Source: Citrus sinensis (lineage: Eukaryota > Streptophyta > Magnoliopsida > Sapindales > Rutaceae). From it: a stretch of DNA of 64,000 nt. A program made the translations under genes and the position numbers. The notes beneath the pieces were generated by a model that saw nothing but the letters and a program-made list of their open reading frames with translations, made no database searches and had not been told where the DNA came from. Below are positions 23,202 to 33,439 of this stretch, piece after piece. Numbering within the stretch: the stretch's first letter is position 1; the number at the start of each line of letters is the position of its first letter. Location: assembly GCF_022201045.2 (NCBI RefSeq), contig NC_068564.1, positions 32,827,001 to 32,891,000 on the forward strand, read 5' to 3'.

Positions 23202-25904
23202 ACTTTCCTAAATCATAATGTAGCTGAGAAATGGGTGTGCAGCGGTCCACTTAGAAATACATATACAGCGAGACAAATTTGGGTTCATAAGAGTAACCCA
23301 AGAGCGTAGCCCAGCCTGGAAGCTACCCAAAAAATGAGAAGTACAACATTTGGGTTCTCACACACCACAAAAGCCCTCTTCAGAGTTTACAATTTTAACC
23401 TGAATGGAAATTACAATAAAAGACAAAGGCAAAGGCATAATTTCTTGTTAATTATGAAACTTTTTCACAAACCATATCTTCTTTACACGACGACGACGCT
23501 ATGCTATGCTATGCCATGCTGTCTACCAATTGTGCAAATAATTGAGTAATTGACGAATACTCTGCTCTTCATTTTTATTTCAATTTCTTACGCAAGAAGG
23601 GAAAGCAAGTAATATAAGGCTTTTATGAGGAAATTTTTTTTAAATTTCTTTTATAGGCTATCTTTGGGAGAGGGCTTTTATCAGGAAAATTGAGGGGTGC
23701 TAAAAGCTCAACCAAAAGTAGTGGCCATTGGGTTGTAAAACCTCGGGCTGGGCCCATCCCATTTGGTCCTTGGACTCATTAATTTTAGAAAAAGTAAAAC
23801 TTTTTATATTGATGAAATCCATCAAACCGGTTTCGGGTAATTTAATAAAGTTTAAGTCATCATTAAATTATAACCAATAACAAGGAACTGTAGCACACTG
23901 TTGAATTCATCAAAAGGTATACACGCACGCACGGTGTAAAGTCATGTGGGTCGAGAGTTGAGAATCAGATAATTCTAAGGCTGTTTAAACAGAAAATAAT
24001 AATAAAAATTACTGTTGAGATCCTACGAATGTGGAAACTTTTGAAATGGTCTTAATTTTTTTTTTATTCTAAAAGATTTTGCTTGTCACTTCTTGGAATC
24101 GTGCGTGTGAGTGTATATATATATATATATATATATATATGGGAGAGGGATTGAGAAACCCCATGTGCATGATGATTAATTTCAAGAACCTAATCATAGT
24201 CTTTTTGGTTTGAAATTGGGATCTCTCAATACTTTTTATATATAAATTCGGGTCAAAGTTTTTTTTGTTAAATAAAAAGAAAAAAAAAAAGAGATAATAA
24301 CAAATTGATACGAAACCCCATGGCTGCGACAATTTCTTTCTCAAATCTTTGACATTTTAATTTTCATACTGAATATGTTATAAGACGAAAGCGCTAACGT
24401 TTGACATAAAACCACTTAAGACAAAAAGGACTACACGATCATGAGGCAAATAGATTGGATTAGTTATGCATAATCTTCTATTTTCAACGCCTAGAACAAG
24501 GAAAAATTATAAAAAAAAAAATTAAATCTCTCTCTCCCTTTATCTTTTACCTAATCCAAAACTAATTTTGACATTTTAATGATGATGTTTTAAGTAAAAT
24601 AAATAAACGAATGAATAAAATGAAATAAAAGTGAGTAAGTTCTTTCATATTACTATTTTGGTTTGGATATTTATCATTCACACAGATTTATTGACTCGGA
24701 TAATTTTATCACCCTTCTTTTTCCTCCCTTAGAATCATACAAAGTTGCTATTTGCTATGAACAGTCACAATCTATGGAGTCTAGGGATCTATCTCTAAAG
24801 ATTTTTTTTGGTTCACCTTGTTAATTAATTCCTCTAAAAAAAATAAATAAATAAATAAAAAGTAGTAGTAATAGCTGATAAAATCAACTAAGGCCATGCA
24901 AGCATGATTGTCCTCTCTATTTACAAATTAAGGCCATGCAACGAATTATTGCCCTTCAATTTACACGGTTACACCTAACTCTAATTTACTTTTTTGGGGT
25001 AGGTTGAGATGTTTTTTTTGTTTTCATTGTGCCGGATTTGCAATTATTCTGCCGTTTAAGATGGAATAAATATAATAAAACCCAGCTATCATTTTCATCT
25101 TTTAATTAGATACGCTTCCTTTGAATTTTCTAATACAACATGGATACATTAATATTGATCATAGTCATATTGCGTGATGGAATTAGACTCTAATAAGTTA
25201 AAGCTTGGTTGAGATAACTTGTAATAACAGTTTTGCTCAAACATTTTTTTGCAGATCATCCATTAAAGAGTTATATTATCTGAAACTACATCGGTAAAGT
25301 CCAGATCATGGTATGCACGGCTGGAATTTATTTAAGCACACATGGGGAGTGACATCAACCTATTCAAAGACAACATTTTTCTATTTTTTGAGACTTGGGT
25401 GACGCATACACCAACATTTCATATATCATATTTTTGTACGAGCATTCATGCATGCAACTGTTTTGTTGATTTTCTAGAATCCTAGGTTGCAGAAATTGTC
25501 TAAAGGGCTAAACACAGTCCTCTGCGTGTAAGACGTTCACGTTTTTTCTCGGGAAAAACTAGCCAAACACACCAAGTCAACAGTGGGTGTGATTGGGTAG
25601 AAATAACAAAAACCTTATAAGCTCTTGCTGCTTTCTCTGAAATAGAAAATTGTTCCTGACACCAAATTCTAACAATTGCAAATTTGGGGCCGTCTCTTAT
25701 TTCAATAACGTAAGTTTTATATAGGTCGTAGGTATCCATTTCCTTGAATGCTTTTCCGTTTTGACGAAGAATCAATTTTTAGTAAAATCTATGGAGTAGC
25801 TATAGAGTTTTGACTTTTTAGGAGACAAAGAAACGGCTACTTGCAGGTATCCCGGATCGATCCAGTGTGGGAAAAAATTACACCGTTGACTAATGCATTT
25901 CCAT
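22937..25904. other. Intergenic DNA with microsatellites
   Basis: Holds a (TTA)n run at 23165-23200, a (TA)n run at 24113-24140, and an ORF on the minus strand at 25500-25775 that opens with TTG, not ATG (first ATG near 25739). Its composition is protein-like, but I recognise no family and see no splice context. No gene called. Confidence 0.55.
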
Positions 25905-26856
25905 TAGGGATGGTAAAAATCTCCACGGGGACGGGTACCCTCAGGGATTTTTCCCATTCGGAGAGGGTATAGGAATAATTTCATACCCAATTTCTTATTC
26001 GGGGAGAGAACGGAGAAATTTTTTTACCCAATTTTTTATTCGGGGTGGGGGAGGACGGGGATGAGGTGGAATCCCCATCCCCTACCCATTTTCCCATTTT
26101 AATTTTTTAAAATTACTAGTAAATAAATAATAAAATTTAAATTATAAAATTATAAATATTGGTAAAAATAAAAAATATCAAAATATTTATATTATTAAAC
26201 TTTTAGGCCTAATTAACTAATTGAAGTCCTAAATTTTTATTTAGGACATTAAAAAGACCGAGTAGATTTTAATAGCCAAACATTTTTTTTAATTTTAATA
26301 TTCTTTAAATATTTTAAACTTAAATCTATTTTTATTTATTTTTAGATGTTATAATTGCCCACAATGAATCACAATTTTAATATCTAATCTAATCTAATCT
26401 AATATTTGCTTTTGATTTGCTTCGATTTAACTATTGTGTTGTAAAAGGAATAATCCACATTTATAAAGTGCCCACGCCACCATTGAAAAAGTTAATTTTG
26501 AATCTAAATTCGATTTTATTTGTAACAATTTTGTATTAGACTATTAATTTGTTCATGATAGTTTGTAAAAGAAGTTTGTATCCCTTGTATGTTGCGTTAC
26601 TTACTAATTTAATGTATGTGACTTTTGTAATAAATATTAATGTAAGATATATTTCGAACTTTACTTTTATTTGAATTTTTTATTTTAATATAATTAACTC
26701 AAAATCGAAAAAAAAAATGTATTAGTTATTCGGGAATCGGGAACTCTCGGGGATCCCATGTTATTATTCGGGGAGGGGACGGAGACATACGCAAAATATC
26801 GGGGATGAGTACGGGGAGATCGGTCCCCTCCCCTCCCCTCCCCATTGCCATCCCTA
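25905..26856. mobile_element. Non-autonomous hAT element with 8-base target duplication
   Basis: Flanked by a perfect 8-base direct repeat ATTTCCAT (25897-25904 and 26857-26864), the size made by hAT transposases. The ends are TAGGGATGGTAAAAA on the left and, read inward from the right, TAGGGATGGCAATGG. Inside both ends are G-rich words (CGGGGA, GGGGACGGGG) and an AT-rich centre with no ORF, so it depends on a transposase elsewhere. Confidence 0.85.
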
Positions 26857-26864
26857 ATTTCCAT

Positions 26865-27384
26865 ACAAGATCATAGAGTTTTTCCTTTTTTTTTTAATCT
26901 ATTAAATTTAATCTTTTCAAAATTAATTCTTCTAATTTTGACCTAATAAGTGACATTGTTCTTGTCATGATGAGCAACATCGCTCAATTAATCAATGGTT
27001 CAATTCTATTTGTGAGATATTATACATTTGAGTATATTAAATAATCCTTACTTTTAAATTAAGTTGCGATGCTTAAATGTTGATAATCAAGTTCTAATTA
27101 ATCCACTAATTAATCTCCACCATTTTGGACTAATACTAACATGGCATTATCCTTGATAAAAGAGACTCACAATTTCTTGGTGACCATAGCGAGAAAAATA
27201 TCTCCTTAGTTTTGAAGATTGGTGGCAATATTTCAGCTCACATCTTTACAAGCTTTGATGCTGTTGTCACCATCTTTTTTGCTGTTCCTTTTTTTTTTAA
27301 TTTTTTTTTTATGAAAGGTTGTTGTTCATTTTTTTAAGTTGAAGAAATTGCTTCAGTTGATTGTGTTACTCAATGCATGCGTGC

Positions 27385-27415
<31 letters not shown>

Positions 27416-27900
27416 AAGTGACAAATATTCAGACATTATGACTGGGATGGCGTGCTCGTTGTTCTTAATTTAATTTTATTGGCACAATGAACAAATAAAC
27501 CCTTCAATAAATTTTTCTAACATTGAGTCTTTTGCAATTTCTTCTAGTGTAAATTCCACAATTTTTGCCTCTTATTTGCATTTTAAGTTATATTTCTTAT
27601 CTTTGAATCAATTACTTTCCAGTTCCCAAAAGCTATGGCAAGTCACTTACGGTTAAATCTTCCTTAAATTAGAGCCAGTTATTTAGAACAGACTCATCCC
27701 ATATCACTCTTATAAAAAAATTACTGGTTTTCCCTAGAAAGGGAAGGGCAAAAGAAGGAAGAAGCAATTTTGAGTGCCAAGCACTTTCAAAATCTTGCAC
27801 ACATGCTTAAAATTCACCTTTTTCGAAAAGCACTCGAATCTAAATTCTCAATCCATCCCGAGGAGACATAAAGCAGGGAATATCAAGAAAAGTGCTTCTT
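26865..27900. other. Intergenic DNA, (AC)n microsatellite
   Basis: No gene seen. (AC)n at 27384-27410. Confidence 0.6.
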
Positions 27901-27909
27901 CCATTTAGG

Positions 27910-28061
27910 GGACCTTGCTACGTTACAGATTCTGTATGTAACGCAGCAAATGAGGAGCATCCACGCGTTGCAGGAGAGAGGAAAAGTTGTTGGAACTTAG
28001 CTGATACAAGACTAATTTCTATTGAGCTGTTACATACAGAGTCTGTAACGTAGTTTTGTCC
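27910..28061. mobile_element. 152-base Mutator-like MITE with 9-base target duplication
   Basis: The perfect direct repeat CCATTTAGG flanks it (27901-27909 and 28062-28070); nine bases is the Mutator size. The terminal inverted repeats are about 37 bases each and share CTACGTTACAGA and TCTGTATGTAAC with only a few mismatches. The ends read GGAC in both directions. No coding capacity. Confidence 0.85.
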
Positions 28062-28070
28062 CCATTTAGG

Positions 28071-29472
28071 TGTTTGGTTCCATCAAAGTTCAAACTTCCG
28101 AAAAGAAAATCCCAAAATCTATGAAAAAGCTGGCTCAAAAAGGAAAAGTTATCAAAAGCTCCCGTAAGATGATTGAAATACCCTTAAGTGTGAAGTTACA
28201 TACTTCCACATTTTGATGGTCAAAATCATTGTACAATGGTATTTGGTAATTTCCCTAGGGGTTGCCGGGTTGAGGACCTATTTGACATTATGGGTAAACT
28301 GTACCTTTATATGAGAAAACATAAGAATCCAGGGATCCAAATGTTATTTACTACTCAGACATACCGAGCTCAAAAGACTCATTTCAACGGGGTTCGGGAC
28401 CTCTTTGATACAAATAAAAAAACTATGCATTGTTTTTTGAAACTCACAAAATAGGGACGCGCAAATGTTATTTGCTCGAATACCAAAGTCTATGACAAAG
28501 TTGGCCAAGAGATGGGGGCGTCAAAGAAAAAGAAAAAGAAAAAGAAAAAGAGAAAAAAACGAGGAAAAACTGATTGTCTTTTGAATCGCCAGAGAAAGCT
28601 CCGTATCCGATGCTTTCTCAAAATTCCTTTCCAAATACTCTTATATCTCTCTCCGTAGACTTTGTAACTTTCACTAGTGCTGTGTGTCTTCTCCTGTCCT
28701 TGCTCACCACAAGAAAGAGCGATCTCTGGTACCTTGTCTACAATGTTACAAGTGTAACAGAACTATTAAACATGAAAAAGAAAGTGATCAGAACAAATGC
28801 AAAAGTAGTAAATAAGAAAACAGAAACAGAAAAATCAGTAAAAATAAACAAAACGAAAAACCCCATTTGAAGATTTTATTATCTTTTTTTTATAATCTTT
28901 TTATTTGCACTGAATAGTTTAGTCTGGGGAATTAAATGGGCATTGGGGTTGATGTAGATCAGCTAATGGTTTCTTTAAAGTCAACCCAAATGAGAAAGAG
29001 CCTTGTGTTTGATGGAAAATGAAGCAAAACAAGTCATCTTTCTAGTTTTAACCGGTGTGTATATAAATGAGAATTTGACTGTGATTCTGCGAAGGTTTTT
29101 ACAGCAAATGAGATTGTTGTGATCATTTTAAAAACACATTTATTTTTCTGTATTGTTGGTAGATTTATTTATTGGTTGCTGGTAGTCATCAATTTTGTTT
29201 TTTTTGAAAGCTCAACTTCTGTCACCATTTATATCGAACTCCTTAAATTCGCATTCAATTCTCTCTCTCTTTCTTTGGTCATTTGACTTGCAGTTTCCTA
29301 TTGCAGTGATAAAAATTCAATTTTTATCCCATTCACATGATATTAAATCTTGAAACAGCTTCTGGGTATCTTTGTTTTTGCTTGTTGCATATCAAATGGG
29401 ATGCGTGATAAAGTTGCAATCTTGGTGAGTTTTTCTTAAATCTTCTTTGGCAAAAGAAAAGGGAAAAAACAA
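28071..29472. other. ATL gene upstream region with an imperfect 122-base repeat
   Basis: Two loosely matching units start at about 28267 and 28389, each opening GGGTT(G/C) then GGACCT, TTTGA, and later GGGA..CAAATGTTATTT. An (AAAAAG)n stretch lies at 28525-28550. A TATATAAAT at 29060-29068 could be the promoter of the RING-H2 gene, giving a leader of about 380 bases. Confidence 0.45.
29060..29068 (+). promoter_or_regulatory. Possible TATA box of the RING-H2 gene
   Basis: TATATAAAT, about 405 bases upstream of the ATG at 29473. Position and context fit a promoter with a long leader, but the start site is not shown. Confidence 0.4.
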
Positions 29473-30957
29473 ATGGCTTGGTTTTTCCTTGAAATTAAGG
29501 AAAGTACCATCGTTTCTCCTTCATCACAGCCAAATTTTCTCCCACAGCCGCCTCCATCTCCACAAAACGTTAATGATGGGTTTAATTTGGACAATAAGGT
29601 CAGCCCTAGTATACTTCTTATCATTATAATTCTTGCTATCATTTTCTTTGTTTCCGGTTTGCTTCATCTTTTAGTAAGGTTTCTTTTGAGGCCAACAAAT
29701 AGAGACCCAGAAGATTTAGATAATGTGACTGCACTTCAAGGGCAGTTGCAGCAACTCTTCCATCTTCATGATGCTGGTGTTGACCAATCATTTATTGACA
29801 CTTTACCTGTGTTCTACTACAAAGCCATTATAGGACTCAAGAACCCTTTTGATTGTGCTGTTTGTTTGTGTGAGTTTGAGCCTGAGGATGAGCTCAGATT
29901 GTTACCGAAATGTAGCCATGCGTTTCACATGGAGTGTATAGACACATGGCTCTTGTCTCACTCTACTTGCCCTTTATGTAGAGCTAGCTTGCTTCCTGAT
30001 TTCTCTTCAAGCAATAGCTGCTCACCCGTTGTTCTAGTCCTTGAATCTGGGAGTGAGAGCTCAAGGGAGATTGGTGGGGATAGAGACAATCTAGGCAGAA
30101 CCAATTCAGTTCTGAGAACAAGTACCCATCTTGGGTGTCGTGGAAGCAGTGAATTTGGTTCATCCCACATTGATTATACACACAAGTCTTGTGAGATTCT
30201 ACCAAAAGAAGATGCAGTTACCTCACCGACAGCAGTGTTAGATTCAGGGGAAAAAGTTGTGCCTGTTAAGCTAGGCAAGTATAGAACTGTGGATGGAGGT
30301 GAAAGTAGCAGTAACAACAATATTGATGCTAGGAGATGTTTCTCTATGGGGTCTTTTGAGTATGTAATGGATGAAAATTCTTTGTTGCAAGTAACAATTA
30401 GAACACCAGTGAAGAAACAGTCCAGCAAGAAGCCCTCTTTGCCATTGACTCCTGGTCACAGGCTAGCAATGTCTGAATGTGATTGTGAATCAAGAAGAGA
30501 ATTCAATGGCTTTGACACAATTAAAGGTATTGGAAGTAGTTTTGGTTCTAATATTAGTGCGGGCAAGGGCAATGATATTGGTAGAAGCAAAACAGATAGC
30601 TTCTCCATATCAAAAATTTGGCTTCAAGGTAAGAAGGAGAAGCATAATTTGCCGGAAGATCCATCGAGGAGAGCTTTTTCCTTCCGATTTCCAGTCAATA
30701 GAAATGCTGCTGCGGTTGGCGATGACCGGGATTTGAAATCGAAGAATGGCAATGTTGGTACTAGGAGGACTATATCAGAGATTGGCATTAGCAGGTGGGA
30801 ATATGGAAGGAGTGAATTGGGTTGTGATGAAGAAAACCAAAGCTGTAGCAGATCGGATTTACAAACAAAGACACCATCCTTTGCGAGGAGGACTCTCCAT
30901 TGGCTTATGGGGAGACAGAACAAGGTTGTTCATTCGTCCTTTACACCCAATGTCTAG
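29473..30957 (+). CDS. ATL-family RING-H2 E3 ubiquitin ligase, 494 aa
   Basis: One intronless ORF, as is usual for ATL genes. A short luminal or outside N-terminus is followed by one membrane segment at about 46-72, a basic patch, the GLD motif (G-V-D-Q-S-F-I-D-T-L-P-V-F at 102-114), and a RING-H2 with C128, C131, C147, H149, H152, C155, C166 and C169, plus the W-L-L-S-H-S-T-C-P-L-C-R signature at 159-170. The Q-L-Q-Q-L-F-H-L-H-D block before GLD and the long Ser-rich tail are typical of the ATL13/ATL46/ATL47 subgroup. Proteins of the family are membrane-anchored ubiquitin ligases; the substrate is unknown. The tail has many Ser and basic clusters. ORFs in other frames and on the minus strand here are shadows. 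Confidence 0.95.
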   Translation: MAWFFLEIKESTIVSPSSQPNFLPQPPPSPQNVNDGFNLDNKVSPSILLIIIILAIIFFVSGLLHLLVRFLLRPTNRDPEDLDNVTALQGQLQQLFHLHDAGVDQSFIDTLPVFYYKAIIGLKNPFDCAVCLCEFEPEDELRLLPKCSHAFHMECIDTWLLSHSTCPLCRASLLPDFSSSNSCSPVVLVLESGSESSREIGGDRDNLGRTNSVLRTSTHLGCRGSSEFGSSHIDYTHKSCEILPKEDAVTSPTAVLDSGEKVVPVKLGKYRTVDGGESSSNNNIDARRCFSMGSFEYVMDENSLLQVTIRTPVKKQSSKKPSLPLTPGHRLAMSECDCESRREFNGFDTIKGIGSSFGSNISAGKGNDIGRSKTDSFSISKIWLQGKKEKHNLPEDPSRRAFSFRFPVNRNAAAVGDDRDLKSKNGNVGTRRTISEIGISRWEYGRSELGCDEENQSCSRSDLQTKTPSFARRTLHWLMGRQNKVVHSSFTPNV

Positions 30958-31720
30958 AATATTTTTTTTTACCTTGGATTCTTCTCCAGGAATGTTTTCT
31001 TATAATGTCTCCATTATGGAAGAAAGATTTGGATGATATGTAGCAGGAAAACGAAAGGGAAAGCTAAATACAGAATTGTTGCATTCTCCATATAAAAATG
31101 CTCATATTTTCACAGCCTATTAGGTGTTCAAGATTGCTCTATAATTTGTTATGTCTATCTTGCTTTTTTTTTTTTTTTAATTGTATAGGTTTGTTTTGTC
31201 TATCTTATTTTTACATTCTTGGACTTTGCTAGCTAGGAGCAGTTTCAACATTTGAAATCAGGCATAGTTATTGATCTTTCTTATTAGTGTCTTCAAATTC
31301 AATGTCAAAATAAGTTAGGTCTACACATTTCATTTTCTTGGTTCATTGGCTTTTTATGTTAAATGTGACTATTGATCTGAAAGAATTTTTAATTTATTTG
31401 TAAGAATTTCTAGTTTATGCTTTCATAATCATGGATATGACAATATGCTGTTGTTAGGTAACAAGTAGATTGAAACCATTAGTGTGAGATGGAGACTTGA
31501 GTCCCTGTATGGAGGTCCCAACTCCCAAATACATTGTGTGGCAAATTCTTTCAACTACTTGCTTTTATCATCTCAATGATTTATTTCAATAACTTTACTT
31601 CCTTCATTTTTAATCTAATTTTGCTGCATTTTTCTTTCACTATTTTAAAGTAAAATCATCTAACAACTACAAGAAGATGATAATGATTCTTTCCATTTCT
31701 CTTCTATAAACTGTAGTATG
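30958..31720. other. 3' flank of the RING-H2 gene
   Basis: AT-rich; a T-run at 31165-31178. No further gene. Confidence 0.6.
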
Positions 31721-31724
31721 ATCT

Positions 31725-31980
31725 GTGAGAAAAAGTAAATGAATTCAAATAACCATATATAATTATAAACAAATGATCGAATTCCCCATAGCGAGTTTTT
31801 TATTTTTTTATGAGACTATTGCTCGTGATATTTACAATCATACAAATTACTGAACCAATTCGAGTGTGAGAGAAAGTGAATGAATTTAAATAACCATATA
31901 TAATTATAAACAAATGATTGAATTTTCTATAGTGAGTGTTTTTTTTTTTATGAGACTATTGCTCATGATATTTACAATCA
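31725..31980. repeat. Tandem duplication of about 140 bases
   Basis: Copy 1 starts near 31725 and copy 2 near 31865; both contain ATATATAATTATAAACAAATGAT and then TATGAGACTATTGCTC. I judge roughly 90 percent identity by eye. The second half of each copy is the 3' end of the SINE next door, so target DNA plus SINE tail was duplicated together. Confidence 0.75.
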
Positions 31981-32153
31981 AATCAACTCTACTTCTGGAA
32001 TAAGACTTTACTTCACTTATGAGATAAAACTGTCTTCATTTAAGTTTTGAGAAAAAAAATTTAAATTAAACCCTCACAATGCATCTAGAGGGATTCAAAC
32101 CACTTTCCTCACAAGTAGGGAATGACTCTAGCCACTGAGCTTGGCCCTAGTGG
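31937..32153 (-). mobile_element. tRNA-derived SINE, minus orientation
   Basis: On the minus strand the head reads CCACTAGGGCCAAGCTCAGTGG; AAGCTCAGTGG is box A-like and GGTTTGAATCC is box B-like. It ends ATTGTAAATATCATGAGCAA, TAGTCTCAT and an A-run. A diverged 19-base target duplication flanks it: TTGAATTTTCTATAGTGAG at 31918-31936, and TTGAATTTCCCATAGCAAG from 32154. About 217 bases, non-coding. Confidence 0.75.
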
Positions 32154-32205
32154 TTGAATTTCCCATAGCAAGTTGAATAATACATTTGAGTAATAGAGAA
32201 AAGAA

Positions 32206-32404
32206 CCATTAAGATTTGGTCCAGTAGTTAGAGCCACTCTCTCACAAGTGAGGGAAGTGGTTCAAGCCCATATAGATACATTGTAGGAGTTTTATTTAAA
32301 TTTATTTATAAAGCTTGAGTAAATACAGTTTTCGATGATTAAAATTTTGCTCTCAATAATTATATGGTTGTAAATATTTTGAACAATAATCTCATTAAAA
32401 AAAT
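32206..32404 (+). mobile_element. Second copy of the same SINE, plus orientation
   Basis: Shares with the neighbour the order CAGTAGTTAGAGCCACT, box B-like GGTTCAAGCCC, ATAGATACATTGTAGGAG, then TTGTAAATATTTTGAACAAT, AATCTCATT and an A-run. Flanks TAATAGAGAAAAG (left) and TAATAGAAAAGG (right) look like its target duplication, so the exact 5' end is uncertain by a few bases. Confidence 0.7.
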
Positions 32405-32407
32405 AAT

Positions 32408-33439
32408 AGAAAAGGGAAACGGAAAGGGGAATCCAAATTGAATTGGGAATTTGAAATGCTGACAAGTGCACATTAATTATCATTTCAATTTTAGCAGAAG
32501 CTGCCAATTGAGGTCAGTATGGTCACAGGCTGTTGCAATAAATATAGGCAAACTTTTAAGTGAACTACAGAAGACGTTTGATTTTTGAGGGATGCTAAAC
32601 ATTAATGGTAGATGTTAATAAGGGCCAAGGGAATGGTTGAGGTGCCGTTTTCTGGTGTTATTTCAGACACCCAACGACCATCCATCCTTTGTCATGTGAT
32701 TGTCCCTACTTGAACTATTAATTGATTTAATTGATAATATTCTTTTTTGCCTAGTTAAAAATACTTGGAGTTCAAATCATGCTCACATTAAAATTCGGAA
32801 AGGAGTTTGATTTTTTTTTTAAAAAATTTATATAATCTCATTAATGTTAATTACCAATAGCGATACTTTCATGACCTTTTCGGATGTAGTTTGATTATGT
32901 AGCTAACCTCAAAGAATAATAGTAAAATTCTTTTATTGGCTTCTAATAACAACTATTGTATGTTAAATAGAAATGGGTACATGATCAATAAAATTAGTTG
33001 CTATATAAAAGTGAACGTTTGTATTGTGCTGCCGTACAACGAATTCCGAAAAACAACCAGTGAAAACACGATCATTAAGAATGATTTTGGCGAAAATGTT
33101 TTTGTTTGAGGTCCGAGGATTAAGTACAAATTAGGGGTACAACAATGCAAAACAAGAGTAGAAGATTTCTTCATTTGGGCCCGAGGGCTTCTCCATCGTC
33201 TAGGTCCACTGGGCTTGCTTTTTGTTAATCATTTCATCTTTGGGCCAGTTATTCGTATTAATTTTTATTAGACTAATCACATATATGGATCCTGAGCGAA
33301 TCACAAGAAAGTATAGAGCTTAGGACTTTGTTTTGAGGAAATGGTCAGTGAGATGTTTTTGACAATTTCAATAAACTGAACTGACGTTCGGTTGTTCAGT
33401 TCAGACTTTAGTATCCACGGACACAGAAGACACAACACA
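32408..33439. other. Upstream region of the APTG1 gene
   Basis: No ORF. TGGGCC site II-like elements lie at 33176-33181 and 33241-33246, with TGGGCT between them, about 200-265 bases before the ATG. No clear TATA box, which fits a housekeeping promoter. Confidence 0.5.

Noticed and set aside
25500..25775. Minus-strand ORF of 91 codons with protein-like composition
   Set aside because: It opens with TTG, has no splice or promoter context, and I recognise no family; left as intergenic.
30174..30923. Several minus-strand ORFs inside the RING-H2 gene
   Set aside because: Shadows of a long, well-supported coding frame.
33392..33439. Upstream extension of the APTG1 frame
   Set aside because: The frame is open but begins with TTG; the first ATG is at 33440.
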